Below are positions 1 to 6,445 of a DNA stretch of 64,000 bases, one piece after another (the first letter of the stretch is position 1; every line of letters begins with the position of its first letter). The notes beneath the pieces are model-generated. The model saw nothing but the letters and a program-made list of their open reading frames with translations, was not told the origin of the DNA and did not search any database. The stretch is from a virus, in the IMG/VR virus record IMGVR_UViG_3300023181_000029, positions 1 through 64,000 of that record; one strand, given 5' to 3'. The position numbers and the translations under genes were made by a program.

Positions 1-93
1 GCTGAAACCGAGCAAGGTTATGATTATTGGGAAGCTATTGCGTCCACTATGCTTCAATCTAACACCCCAACCGAATTAACCCCTACAGTATGA
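1..93 (+). pseudogene. 3' fragment of a duplicated small gene (LPEP family)
   Basis: The first 30 codons read open in frame 1 and end at TGA 91-93. They are identical to the C-terminus of the 79-aa protein encoded on the other strand at 46568-46807. Only this fragment lies in the window. It is either the end of a second gene copy cut by the window edge or an assembly fold-back. No start can be seen. Function is unknown. Confidence 0.6.
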
Positions 94-97
94 GCAC
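1..97. repeat. 97-bp perfect inverted repeat, copy 1 (partner 46564-46660)
   Basis: Bases 1-97 are the exact reverse complement of 46564-46660. Identity stops at base 98, just inside a second reading frame (MSTEISR then stop at 111-113) that is a dead stub of the gene at 46368-46571. The repeat begins exactly at base 1, so it may extend to the left of the window or mark an assembly break. Confidence 0.95.
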
Positions 98-144
98 CGA
101 GATAAGCCGATAACAAAATAACGATTGACTAAACCCACATAGAT

Positions 145-336
145 ATGACAGTAAGAGAAGTTATTGAAAAATTACAGCAACACCCACCTACAATGGAAGT
201 AATGGTGCGTAGTGTATTTGGAGAGTTTGACTTAGCGCCAGTTGAAAGGGTGCATTTAAAATCAGTCCGCTTCCATGATGATACGGAAGGTGGCCCCGAG
301 GCCTATGATGATTGTATAATTATTAATGAGGAATAA
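145..336 (+). CDS. small conserved phage protein, unknown function
   Basis: A 63-aa acidic protein. Its N-terminus (MTVREVIEKLQQHPPTMEV) resembles a widespread type of small phage protein that begins with a 'keliekLq.lppd.eV' helix and strand and often ends in acidic residues. No catalytic motif is visible. It is the first complete gene of a short rightward run of five small genes. Calling it coding is fairly safe; its role is not known. Confidence 0.7.
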   Translation: MTVREVIEKLQQHPPTMEVMVRSVFGEFDLAPVERVHLKSVRFHDDTEGGPEAYDDCIIINEE

Positions 337-346
337 ATAACTACTC

Positions 347-505
347 ATGCTAACATGGAATATAAACAACAAAGACTTGCTGATATTAATTAAACAAGTT
401 GAAGATTACGTGCTCAAAACAGAGGATGTGGTAAACATAAACATTATAAAAACCAAAGGTGGGTTTAAGGCTATCATAAGAAGCGAAGACCCTGAAGATA
501 AATAA
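347..505 (+). CDS. small hypothetical protein (52 aa)
   Basis: ATG at 347, TAA at 503. The product is 52 aa, with an amphipathic helix (LLILIKQVEDYVLK) followed by a strand-like segment and a charged tail. It fits exactly between the stop of the gene ending at 336 and the ATG at 510, which supports it as a real member of the run. No homology recognised. Confidence 0.55.
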   Translation: MLTWNINNKDLLILIKQVEDYVLKTEDVVNINIIKTKGGFKAIIRSEDPEDK

Positions 506-509
506 AGCC

Positions 510-749
510 ATGACCGACAAACTACGCTCCGACCTGACAACCGCAATTGAGGCGGCAACGAAACCCATTAAATGGGAATTGTATAATGAATCGGAAGACC
601 ATTATACATTTATCGATATTGCAGATGGGGTGCATCAATCCGATGTACTTAAAGACAATATTTATGTGATATGCATGGAATTTGAAGAAAACGGTATGCC
701 ATTCAACACGGCTGCCTACGTCGACACTTTACGCAAATTAGGGTATTAA
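510..749 (+). CDS. hypothetical protein (79 aa)
   Basis: A 79-aa acidic protein beginning five bases after the preceding stop. It has a helical start (LRSDLTTAIEAATKPIKWEL), a central strand-rich stretch with two aromatic clusters, and a C-terminal helix. No motif is recognised. The minus-strand frame beneath its start (386-568) is a shadow. Confidence 0.65.
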   Translation: MTDKLRSDLTTAIEAATKPIKWELYNESEDHYTFIDIADGVHQSDVLKDNIYVICMEFEENGMPFNTAAYVDTLRKLGY

Positions 750-784
750 TCTTGGCACTACTCTTGCACCACAACCAATAAACT

Positions 785-970
785 ATGCCAGTAATCTCAA
801 TAATCCTCGTAATAGCCGTTTTAGGTGTGTTGGTGTGGCTGATAACTACAAGAATACCAATGCCTCCTCTGTATAAGAACATAATCTACATCGTTGCGCT
901 TATAGCCATTATCCTATACTTATTCAGGGCACTCGGTTTATGGGAGTATGTTAGTGCTGTGAGAATTTAG
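785..970 (+). CDS. small two-pass membrane protein (Thivi_2564-like)
   Basis: A 61-aa very hydrophobic protein with two predicted membrane helices (about residues 4-20 and 32-51) separated by TRIPMPPLYK. The pattern of two helices around a short proline-containing loop matches small membrane proteins annotated as the Thivi_2564 family; this is recognised by eye only. It would sit in the inner membrane. Its role in infection is unknown. Confidence 0.65.
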   Translation: MPVISIILVIAVLGVLVWLITTRIPMPPLYKNIIYIVALIAIILYLFRALGLWEYVSAVRI

Positions 971-978
971 TATATTTG
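971..978 (+). promoter_or_regulatory. possible -7 box TATATTTG
   Basis: A perfect TAnnTTTG element lies just after the stop of the membrane protein gene. No TTTG is seen at the proper upstream distance. Transcription from here would read the gene at 1026. An 8-codon frame starting at 982 is too short to call a gene. Confidence 0.35.
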
Positions 979-1025
979 AGTATGAAAAAGAAGTTCGATA
1001 GGCATTAGGTACTAAAACCTAATGT

Positions 1026-1295
1026 ATGCATTACAGAGTAGCAGAGGCTAAGGCTGAAAATAATGCCAGATGCCATAGACTTCTAACAACTATCAATCCA
1101 GACCCATATCCTTGGGCAGAAGAATCAGGCAGTTTATATAGATACCGAACTTGTAAAAGAGGCACGGTTGGGTACTGGAAACGAAAAGAGATCACATTGC
1201 AGCAAGTAAGGGAATATCGCTCATGGAAACACAATCGCAATACTCAATTTAAAACAACAAAACCCCAACGGTTAAGTCAGGGTTTTGAAGTATAG
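1026..1295 (+). CDS. hypothetical basic protein (89 aa)
   Basis: An 89-aa strongly basic protein rich in Arg, Lys, Tyr and Trp (for example GYWKRKEITLQQVREYRSWK), which suggests nucleic acid binding, though no fold is recognised. It is the last rightward gene before a converging leftward operon. An opposite-strand frame (1031-1240) overlaps it; the rightward frame is preferred because it has the better start context and a candidate promoter at 971. Confidence 0.45.
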   Translation: MHYRVAEAKAENNARCHRLLTTINPDPYPWAEESGSLYRYRTCKRGTVGYWKRKEITLQQVREYRSWKHNRNTQFKTTKPQRLSQGFEV

Positions 1296-1381
1296 GCCAG
1301 TTTTGCGTGTACACATTAAGCTGGTAATATTGGAATCAATTTCGTTACCTTATATGATTCCTAAATATCTTTCGATATGAA

Positions 1382-1423
1382 CCCATAATTACTCATTATG
1401 GGGGTGTTATACAAACATAACAC
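1382..1423. terminator. two tandem hairpins between convergent genes
   Basis: CCCATAAT (1382-1389) pairs with ATTATGGG (1395-1402) over a 5-base loop, and GTGTTAT (1404-1410) pairs with ATAACAC (1417-1423) over a 6-base loop. They lie between a rightward gene ending at 1295 and a leftward gene ending at 1490, where a two-way terminator is expected. Neither is followed by a long T run. The rest of 1296-1489 holds no gene I can see. Confidence 0.5.
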
Positions 1424-1489
1424 TATAATTCCTGCTGTGCAATACCTCTCTTTCCTATGAACAAAGCAATCATGGGGGTGCCTATAGTA

Positions 1490-1834
1490 TCAATATAAAT
1501 CTTCGCTAAATAATTTATTGCCGCGCACTTCTTTAGTGTCAATGGTTTGATTGGCGGCAATCGCTATCTGTAACCCTTCTTCTCTGCTAACGAATCTATC
1601 AAGGTTAGTAATAAATCCTTGCTCATGTGGGATTAAGGCGTGAAGCATCACCTTTCTATCGGCTTTATATTTATCTTGCGCAACACCCATCAATAGCGAT
1701 AGCGTAGCAAAACAGTTGTGATGCCTTCTGCCGGTTACAACAAATCCTGTTTCTATATTCTTTGGTTGGTGCGGGTAGTTTGGGTTGCAGTCGTTAAACC
1801 AAATCGCAGCACAAAGTATTTTCTCGCTTTTCAT
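1490..1834 (-). CDS. conserved hypothetical phage protein (114 aa)
   Basis: A 114-aa protein with conserved-looking blocks: GFVVTGRRHHNCFA, GFITNLDRFVSREEGLQIA and a C-terminal RGNKLFSEDLY. The 'GFlts.nRFvdReEA..IA...gq' and 'LfSEDLY' pattern is common in small proteins of tailed phages, with unknown function. It is the last gene of the leftward operon that starts at 5917, and its start overlaps the stop of the gene upstream by 4 bases. Confidence 0.75.
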   Translation of the reverse strand: MKSEKILCAAIWFNDCNPNYPHQPKNIETGFVVTGRRHHNCFATLSLLMGVAQDKYKADRKVMLHALIPHEQGFITNLDRFVSREEGLQIAIAANQTIDTKEVRGNKLFSEDLY

Positions 1835-2112
1835 ATCCCTCTCACAAGTTTATCAAATTCGTCATAATGTATATCCAGTACATACGTAGAGCCGTCGATA
1901 CTTACTTCCGTGGTGTCAACGTCGTCGAGCCATTGGTGTTTATTCTCAAAGTACGCTACTACGCTATCCAAATCTAATGTGACGCGCGTTCTAACTAAAT
2001 CGTCTTCGTCCGGTTCTGTTAGACTACGTAATAAATCATCGTCTATCTGCACTACCCGTTTGTGATAGTCTGATAGTACCCATGTAGCGGTAAATTCGTG
2101 GTATCTAGGCAT
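1831..2112 (-). CDS. hypothetical acidic protein (93 aa)
   Basis: A 93-aa very acidic protein (Asp/Glu-rich, for example SLTEPDEDDLVRT) with alternating strand-like segments. Low complexity in charge could suit a DNA-mimic or protein-binding role, but this is speculation. It lies in the leftward operon and overlaps both neighbours by a few bases, so it is likely co-translated with them. Confidence 0.65.
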   Translation of the reverse strand: MPRYHEFTATWVLSDYHKRVVQIDDDLLRSLTEPDEDDLVRTRVTLDLDSVVAYFENKHQWLDDVDTTEVSIDGSTYVLDIHYDEFDKLVRGI

Positions 2113-2393
2113 TATTTGTATTTATCTTTATTGAGTGGGCGAACCCTATTTTTAGCTGTTATTTCTCGTTTATGCTTTATGAGTGCCTTCTTACTTAGAG
2201 AACCCCCGACTGGTGTAACTGTTAACGGAGATTTATCTTTGCAAGTGCAGCCCTCTTTACCATACACTGCCGCGCCTATGCACATAGGTATTTCGTGACC
2301 TTTATACATGTGACAGACTTGTTTTATCGGCTTATCTCGAACCTTTAAGACTTTGCCCCAAAATATATCATCAATAGGCTCAAGCGACTGCAT
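2112..2393 (-). CDS. hypothetical basic protein (93 aa)
   Basis: The frame opens at 2423, but the ATG at 2393 is preferred because it lies at the end of the upstream gene (14-base overlap instead of 44). The product carries a CHMYKGHEIPMC segment and a basic tail (KKALIKHKREITAKNRVRP). The Cys/His spacing could bind zinc. No family recognised. Member of the leftward operon. Confidence 0.55.
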   Translation of the reverse strand: MQSLEPIDDIFWGKVLKVRDKPIKQVCHMYKGHEIPMCIGAAVYGKEGCTCKDKSPLTVTPVGGSLSKKALIKHKREITAKNRVRPLNKDKYK

Positions 2394-2559
2394 AGCGTGG
2401 ACATTCTTTTTTGCAATAAACACAAGCAGCGGTATCTAATGCTTTATCCTTGTGGACTTGAATTAGCCCATGTTCACCACAGCGGAAATTAACGTAAGTG
2501 CCGTCATTATTCAATCCTAGCATTACTTTCTCTACTTTACTTAGTTTCTTTGGCTTCAT
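2380..2559 (-). CDS. small zinc-ribbon-like protein (59 aa)
   Basis: The ATG at 2559 follows the upstream stop (2561-2563) by one base and is preferred over an in-frame ATG at 2589. The product is about 59 aa. It has a basic N-terminus (KPKKLSKVEKVM) and two paired metal-ligand-like sites, CGEHG and CVYCKKEC, spaced as in a small zinc ribbon. It may bind nucleic acid or a host protein. Function is unknown. Confidence 0.55.
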   Translation of the reverse strand: MKPKKLSKVEKVMLGLNNDGTYVNFRCGEHGLIQVHKDKALDTAACVYCKKECPRYAVA

Positions 2560-2560
2560 A

Positions 2561-2758
2561 TTAGTTATGGGATTTTTCTTGTGGTTCAATATGCTCCTCT
2601 AGCCAATTCTCTATATCGGCATGATTCACTTGTGTTAGTCTTTCTTTTAGTAGTGTATGGCTAACGGCGGCATATTTCTTGCGCCTTTTAGCCGACAACA
2701 AGTACTGCCCAAAAGTCAATAAATCCGCTCTTGTAAATAATTGGGTATCTATATTCAT
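2561..2758 (-). CDS. hypothetical protein (65 aa)
   Basis: A 65-aa helical protein (TRADLLTFGQYLLSAKRRKK ... LKERLTQVNHADIENWLEEH). The pattern is that of a small phage helical domain, of the 'lytFGkYLlSkeR...v..aDl.nwle' type often seen beside other small early phage genes. No enzymatic motif. Its start overlaps the upstream stop by 4 bases. Confidence 0.65.
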   Translation of the reverse strand: MNIDTQLFTRADLLTFGQYLLSAKRRKKYAAVSHTLLKERLTQVNHADIENWLEEHIEPQEKSHN

Positions 2759-2964
2759 ACGTCATCCTTACCTAAAGCGTTATTAGAATCATCCTCTGTT
2801 GATAGAAGAATAAAATTAGTTATAACATTCGCCCCGCAATCCTTCTCTGTTTCAGCCTCTATTTCCGAAAGCTGCTCATGCGTGGTTAATGCAGCCTGTA
2901 GCGTTACTATTTTGCGTCCAGTCATTGATTTTGCAACATAGGATATAAAATATCTGTAAGTCAT
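2755..2964 (-). CDS. hypothetical protein (69 aa)
   Basis: A 69-aa protein starting MTYRYFISYVAK. It resembles small phage proteins of about this size with an N-terminal 'YfiSY......g.....n' strand pair and then an acidic helix (EQLSEIEAETEKD). The later 'ITNFILLSTED' block is typical of the same type. Function is unknown. It is coupled to its neighbours by 4-base overlaps. Confidence 0.65.
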   Translation of the reverse strand: MTYRYFISYVAKSMTGRKIVTLQAALTTHEQLSEIEAETEKDCGANVITNFILLSTEDDSNNALGKDDV

Positions 2965-3617
2965 ACGTTGTCTTTTTCTTCGTTATAAATTTCCCAATCG
3001 GTTGCCTCAAGGTCACTAAGTGTAATAAGATAATCAGACTTGCTAAATGTTGTAAACGGGGAGCACACTAAAAACCTTCCATTATCAATGGTAATGCTCC
3101 ATTTTGGGAGCTGTTCTTTTCTCCTAACCCTCCAACCAGCCTTCATTTGTTCCAGCGCCCATTGAAAGTTGTTGCCTTTCGTTTCAGGCTCGTATAGCTG
3201 CCAGTCTGTAGCGGAAGTCAACAGGTCGCCAAACTCTGATATGATTGACGGCTTGCCATTATCTATCATTCCGTAATAAATTCCAAGTGTTTCGAAATAA
3301 GAAATATCAGGACGAGAACTTACGCACACTCGCTTCCCTTCCGCCATCATTTCAACCGCCCACTCCCAACTTCCAGCCGCAACAACCTTTTGTTCAGGCG
3401 GCGTGTATCCCTTATTGATTGCTTCCTTGATTTGTTGACGCGCATTAGTGTCGGCGGTATTAACTGGATTATTGACTATCCACTCATAAATCTTACGTGC
3501 CTCAACAAATAACCTATCGCCGTTATAGCTTTTAACTGCAATGTCTATACAGTATTTGCGTAGTTCTGTTTCGTTGTCTTTCATGTCAGTTGTTTCATTT
3601 CCTACTGGTGCGCTCAT
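2961..3617 (-). CDS. tandem Tad2-like (DUF2829) domain protein
   Basis: A 218-aa protein in three parts. Residues about 15-65 form a helical domain (VEARKIYEWIVNN). Residues about 82-142 and 148-213 each have the outline of DUF2829: an opening helix with W-A-x-E-x-M-x-x-G-x-x-V (WEWAVEMMAEGKRV; FQWALEQMKAGWRVRR) and a closing T/A-TDW-[QE]-[LI]-Y (SATDWQLYE; EATDWEIY). In known families DUF2829 includes Tad2, which sequesters the signalling nucleotide of Thoeris defence. Having two repeats plus an extra N-terminal domain is unusual. An anti-defence role is inference. The surrounding operon of small accessory genes suits it. Confidence 0.65.
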   Translation of the reverse strand: MSAPVGNETTDMKDNETELRKYCIDIAVKSYNGDRLFVEARKIYEWIVNNPVNTADTNARQQIKEAINKGYTPPEQKVVAAGSWEWAVEMMAEGKRVCVSSRPDISYFETLGIYYGMIDNGKPSIISEFGDLLTSATDWQLYEPETKGNNFQWALEQMKAGWRVRRKEQLPKWSITIDNGRFLVCSPFTTFSKSDYLITLSDLEATDWEIYNEEKDNV

Positions 3618-3772
3618 AATCTTGGGGTTAACTTTTCAATCAAAGCATCTATTTTTTCTACCTGTGCTTCAATAGTAGTTCGCCGTGCTGCGAAGTCGTC
3701 ATTAGATAGCTTAAAGAAATTATCAACTATTTCCTTGCGCTGTTTTATCAGTTCAGTTATTGCTTCGTTCAT
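3614..3772 (-). CDS. small coiled-coil protein (52 aa)
   Basis: The ATG at 3772 overlaps the stop of the upstream gene (ATGA) and is preferred over one at 3811. The product is 52 aa of almost pure charged helix (MNEAITELIKQRKEIVDNFF ... QVEKIDALIEKL), consistent with a short coiled coil. No homology recognised. It is likely translated together with the Tad2-like gene downstream. Confidence 0.6.
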   Translation of the reverse strand: MNEAITELIKQRKEIVDNFFKLSNDDFAARRTTIEAQVEKIDALIEKLTPRL

Positions 3773-4113
3773 ATCTTCTCTGTTTGTGGAAGTGGTGGTG
3801 CAAACATCCATACAGGGTATTCATTTTTATGAACCGGCAACCTTCCGCATGATGGTTCCCATGTTTCGGTTTCATCATCAAATTTAGCCATGCCTGCAAA
3901 CCCTTCTTTGTTTCTAACGTAGACCCATATGCCATAAGGCGCTGATTTATACTTGGTAATATTCCACGGGGATTGTTCTGCCTTAGCCTCGTAACCAGCT
4001 AGGAACATCTTTTCAAATAGGGCAGTCCTATGCTTTGATAATTCAAAATCAGAAGTGTTTTCAGTAAGTATCTCGGCGGCTTCTTTTGCGGCTTTGGCTT
4101 GTTCTTGGTTCAT
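3769..4113 (-). CDS. DUF551-like protein (114 aa)
   Basis: Residues about 60-110 have the shape of the DUF551 family: a strand with IWVYVRN, then a W-E-P turn and a C-terminal P-V-W-M-F-A-P-P-L-P close to the family's 'v.HWmPLPepP'. The N-terminal half (EQAKAAKEAAEIL ... FEKMFLAGYEAK) is a helical domain often joined to it in phage proteins. Such genes are common in phage early regions; their function is not established. Confidence 0.55.
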   Translation of the reverse strand: MNQEQAKAAKEAAEILTENTSDFELSKHRTALFEKMFLAGYEAKAEQSPWNITKYKSAPYGIWVYVRNKEGFAGMAKFDDETETWEPSCGRLPVHKNEYPVWMFAPPLPQTEKI

Positions 4114-4517
4114 GTTGTGGTGGTTTTTAGTTTATAGGTTCCTTCAGGTAATAACCCTAAATCGTAACCTTTGGATAATAGGTAGGCGGTGGTGGCGGGC
4201 GTTATTGCATCAAGAATAACTATTCCAGAGTATTTCCCATGCTGATAAAGAATGCCGCCTTTAAGGTGCCTTAGCTGCGTACGTTCCACTTCGGATACCC
4301 CAAATTGAATATTTATCACCTCCCTCATATGCTCCTCGGTCATGGCTGATAGTGGGATAAGGATAGGGGTAAACCTCGCTCGAATTAATGAGTATCTACT
4401 ACCGTCTGAATCGAGCATAAACCATTCTTCCCGCATATGTTCGTACCCAGTTAACTTACATGTACCATATGGTGTTTCGCACTCAATAGCGCCGATATAC
4501 AGTTGTAGATTATCCAT
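4110..4517 (-). CDS. hypothetical protein (135 aa)
   Basis: A 135-aa protein. The first half is strand-rich (LYIGAIECETPYGTCKLTGY; WFMLDSDGSRYSLI) and reads like a small beta domain that may describe a phage parameter-type protein. The middle has PILIPLSAMTEEHMREVI, which resembles small phage proteins with the 'pyLRpls.lt.ee' motif. Function is unknown. It overlaps the DUF551-like gene by 4 bases. Confidence 0.65.
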   Translation of the reverse strand: MDNLQLYIGAIECETPYGTCKLTGYEHMREEWFMLDSDGSRYSLIRARFTPILIPLSAMTEEHMREVINIQFGVSEVERTQLRHLKGGILYQHGKYSGIVILDAITPATTAYLLSKGYDLGLLPEGTYKLKTTTT

Positions 4518-4528
4518 TTGTAATATTT

Positions 4529-5026
4529 TCAGAGGTCCATGAATTTACTATGTGGTGTTGTGGATTTTAGGTACAAAGGGTGTTTCGGCGAGCCCCCCTT
4601 ATTCTTACCAAAACACATTGCATCAGCACCATACAGATCCGTAAAGTATTTGGTACGCCATTGTAATTGTGGCCGGTCCGCTATGTTAGACCAACAAAAT
4701 ACAACTACCTTACAACTTCTCCTTTGAGAGGCTAGTAAATCGGCATATTCTGGATGCACTAATTCACTAATTTCTTTATCGTACAGCACCTCCGGATGAG
4801 CTGAAACCAGCGTGAATAGGTTATGCATAAAGAAGCCACCTCCGCCATTGTTAGCTGTGAGGGTGTATAGCCGTCTTATTGTTGGGTCGTCCCCTGTTTC
4901 ATTTGCTGTGCTGGGATTAAGTCCCACATACATAAACAAGGGCTTACTGTCATCCCAAATTCGCCACAGCGCGAGCCTATGGCGATTATCATCTTTGAAT
5001 ACGGCTCCATTAATGCAGTTATCCAT
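4529..5026 (-). CDS. DUF1643 family protein
   Basis: A 165-aa protein with the clear signature of DUF1643: RHRLALWRIWDDSKP, then YVGLNPSTANETGDDPTIRR, then GFFMHNLFTLVSAHPEVL, and a later VVFCWSN. Length is typical. The family occurs widely in phages and bacteria and its activity is not established. Its start overlaps the end of the upstream HNH gene by 8 bases. The family call is confident because four blocks match in order. Confidence 0.85.
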   Translation of the reverse strand: MDNCINGAVFKDDNRHRLALWRIWDDSKPLFMYVGLNPSTANETGDDPTIRRLYTLTANNGGGGFFMHNLFTLVSAHPEVLYDKEISELVHPEYADLLASQRRSCKVVVFCWSNIADRPQLQWRTKYFTDLYGADAMCFGKNKGGSPKHPLYLKSTTPHSKFMDL

Positions 5027-5756
5027 TGCTTTGTCCCTCCTCCTTAATTACCGCGTAACCGGCCTCAACTACCTTATCTGCCTCGTTGTATGACTTTCTG
5101 TAAATGAGCATATATATTTGTTTACGAGTTATATTGTATTTTTTAGCCAGTGATACTTGGGTTATCCCACCTGATTTAAATTCATTCCTTATAGCTTCTG
5201 CTTCCAAATTAGTAAACTTAGCATTGCTATTCTTCTCGCCCCACGCTTGCTTTGTGTTGCCCAAAACCTCCCTTGAGTGTAAATTATTCTCAGCATAGGT
5301 GCACCATTCTAGGTTGCTTACCTTATTATTTAATTTATCCCCATCTATATGATTAACGCAAGGCTTGTTTTTGGGATTTTCTATAAAAGCAATGGCCACT
5401 AGTCTATGGACATGCTTAGTTAATGCAGTGTAATTACTAGTAAGTGTAACCCCGTAATATCCGTTTGTGATATGCGTTTTACGGTAAGTAAACCCAACCT
5501 TATTTTTCTTTCTTACCCTACCTTCTGAACTGACTTGATATTTTTCATACCCCTCAATAGGCAGAATAATCCACGTCTCATCCTCTAATGGCGTATCTAG
5601 TGCGTTATGCAAACATGATGATATTGGATTGTTTATTGCTACTCTGCGTCGGCAATTAGATTTTACCGTAGCGCCACATAGGCAAGGTTTGTCTTTTTTA
5701 GAGCCAATAACCTTACCTCTCATTCCAATCACCTGCGGTATAGTTAATGTGCTCAT
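5019..5756 (-). CDS. NUMOD4-HNH endonuclease with N- and C-terminal extensions
   Basis: A 245-aa protein. Residues about 58-165 carry a NUMOD4-type start (WIILPIEGYEKYQVSSEGRV), an HNH core (HVHRLVAIAFI ... VNHIDGDKLNNKVSNLEWC) and then a helix-turn-helix-like region (SLAKKYNITRKQIYMLI). This is the layout of a free-standing homing endonuclease that nicks DNA at a specific site. The first ~57 residues, with CLCGATVKSNC, and the last ~18 (VVEAGYAVIKEEGQSNG) are not part of this family, so it may be inserted in frame inside another small gene. It is the second gene of the leftward operon. Confidence 0.8.
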   Translation of the reverse strand: MSTLTIPQVIGMRGKVIGSKKDKPCLCGATVKSNCRRRVAINNPISSCLHNALDTPLEDETWIILPIEGYEKYQVSSEGRVRKKNKVGFTYRKTHITNGYYGVTLTSNYTALTKHVHRLVAIAFIENPKNKPCVNHIDGDKLNNKVSNLEWCTYAENNLHSREVLGNTKQAWGEKNSNAKFTNLEAEAIRNEFKSGGITQVSLAKKYNITRKQIYMLIYRKSYNEADKVVEAGYAVIKEEGQSNG

Positions 5757-5917
5757 TTATTTTCTTTTACGGGGTATTTCTCGTCCATTGTATCTCTAAC
5801 AACCTCCGATAGCGACTTATCATTTTTTACAGCAATCTTTTCCCAATGATTCTTTTGGCCTTCTGTTGTTCTAACCTCAAATCTTTCTGTGAGGTCTTTT
5901 TTATATTTTCGCTTCAT
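5753..5917 (-). CDS. ribbon-helix-helix regulator (54 aa)
   Basis: ATG at 5917, TGA overlapping the next start (ATGA). The 54-aa product has a strand (ERFEVRTTEGQ) followed by two helices with SLSEVVRDTMDEKY, the layout of an Arc/CopG-type ribbon-helix-helix DNA-binding protein. As the first gene of the leftward operon, directly below the divergent promoters, it is well placed to repress its own operon and perhaps the rightward one. The fold is inferred by eye. Confidence 0.6.
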   Translation of the reverse strand: MKRKYKKDLTERFEVRTTEGQKNHWEKIAVKNDKSLSEVVRDTMDEKYPVKENK

Positions 5918-5923
5918 ACCGTA

Positions 5924-5954
5924 CAAAGATAAGTAAAGTTATTACGTACGCAAA
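5924..5954 (-). promoter_or_regulatory. leftward promoter of the 1490-5917 operon
   Basis: Read on the minus strand: TTTG (5951-5954), 19 bp, TATCTTTG (5924-5931), a perfect Bacteroidota-type -33/-7 pair. Transcription would begin a few bases before the ATG at 5917. The -33 box forms half of the palindrome CAAATTTG shared with the rightward promoter. Confidence 0.8.
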
Positions 5955-5986
5955 TTTGTTTAACAATTTTCTTTATCCTACCTTTG
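5955..5986 (+). promoter_or_regulatory. rightward promoter for the 6003 operon
   Basis: TTTG (5955-5958), 20 bp, TACCTTTG (5979-5986). The -33 box abuts that of the leftward promoter, so the two polymerases cannot bind at once. The leader to the ATG at 6003 is about 10 bases. Confidence 0.8.
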
Positions 5987-6002
5987 GAGCAAATAATAAG
6001 AC

Positions 6003-6203
6003 ATGGAAGGAATATCAGTATCAATCCCGTATTTGCAGAACGAAGAAAATGGTCAACTAAAGTTATCGCTAACTAATATAGGCGAAGGGGAGTACTCTAT
6101 AAACTTTGAGCTGGAATTCGAAGCGTCGGATATAATTTCAATAGACGAGAAACAGTTACGCAAAGCACTCGAAATTCTTGACGGGCTAAAGGGGTCACAA
6201 TGA
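6003..6203 (+). CDS. small hypothetical acidic protein (66 aa)
   Basis: A 66-aa acidic protein with strands (QLKLSLTNIGEGEYSINFEL) and a C-terminal helix (DEKQLRKALEILDGLK). First gene after the rightward promoter at 5955-5986. It is followed by an overlapping gene and then the SSB-like gene, which suggests an early role, but no function is recognised. Confidence 0.65.
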   Translation: MEGISVSIPYLQNEENGQLKLSLTNIGEGEYSINFELEFEASDIISIDEKQLRKALEILDGLKGSQ

Positions 6204-6445
6204 CAATCACACACGACATGGAGCCGCATAGTAGCGACATGATAAGCAAAGCTGAGTTACTGGCTTATTTAGAGAAGCGATGTGTGATTCACAAAAGAAT
6301 TGAGTTGAATGCCAAGATTAGAACAGAAAAGCGAGTGAATCGAGCCATAGCTGTGGAACTGCTAAGAATGTATAGCGAAATTGGCGGCAATAAAACCGAA
6401 ATAGAGAATAAATTAAAGGAATTATATAAAACAACAATAAAATGA
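6200..6445 (+). CDS. small helical protein (81 aa)
   Basis: An 81-aa protein, mostly charged helix (ISKAELLAYLEKRC; RVNRAIAVELLRMYSEIGG). Its start overlaps the previous stop (ATGA) and its stop overlaps the SSB-like start, so the three genes form one tightly coupled unit. No family recognised. Confidence 0.65.
   Translation: MTITHDMEPHSSDMISKAELLAYLEKRCVIHKRIELNAKIRTEKRVNRAIAVELLRMYSEIGGNKTEIENKLKELYKTTIK

Noticed and set aside
1031-1240. Minus-strand frame opposite the gene at 1026
   Set aside because: It has no upstream promoter and faces the direction of transcription of its neighbours; the plus-strand frame fits the run better.
1366-1373. TATCTTTC, a near -7 box before a short frame at 1377
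   Set aside because: The frame ends after three codons and the next elements are hairpins, so there is nothing to transcribe.
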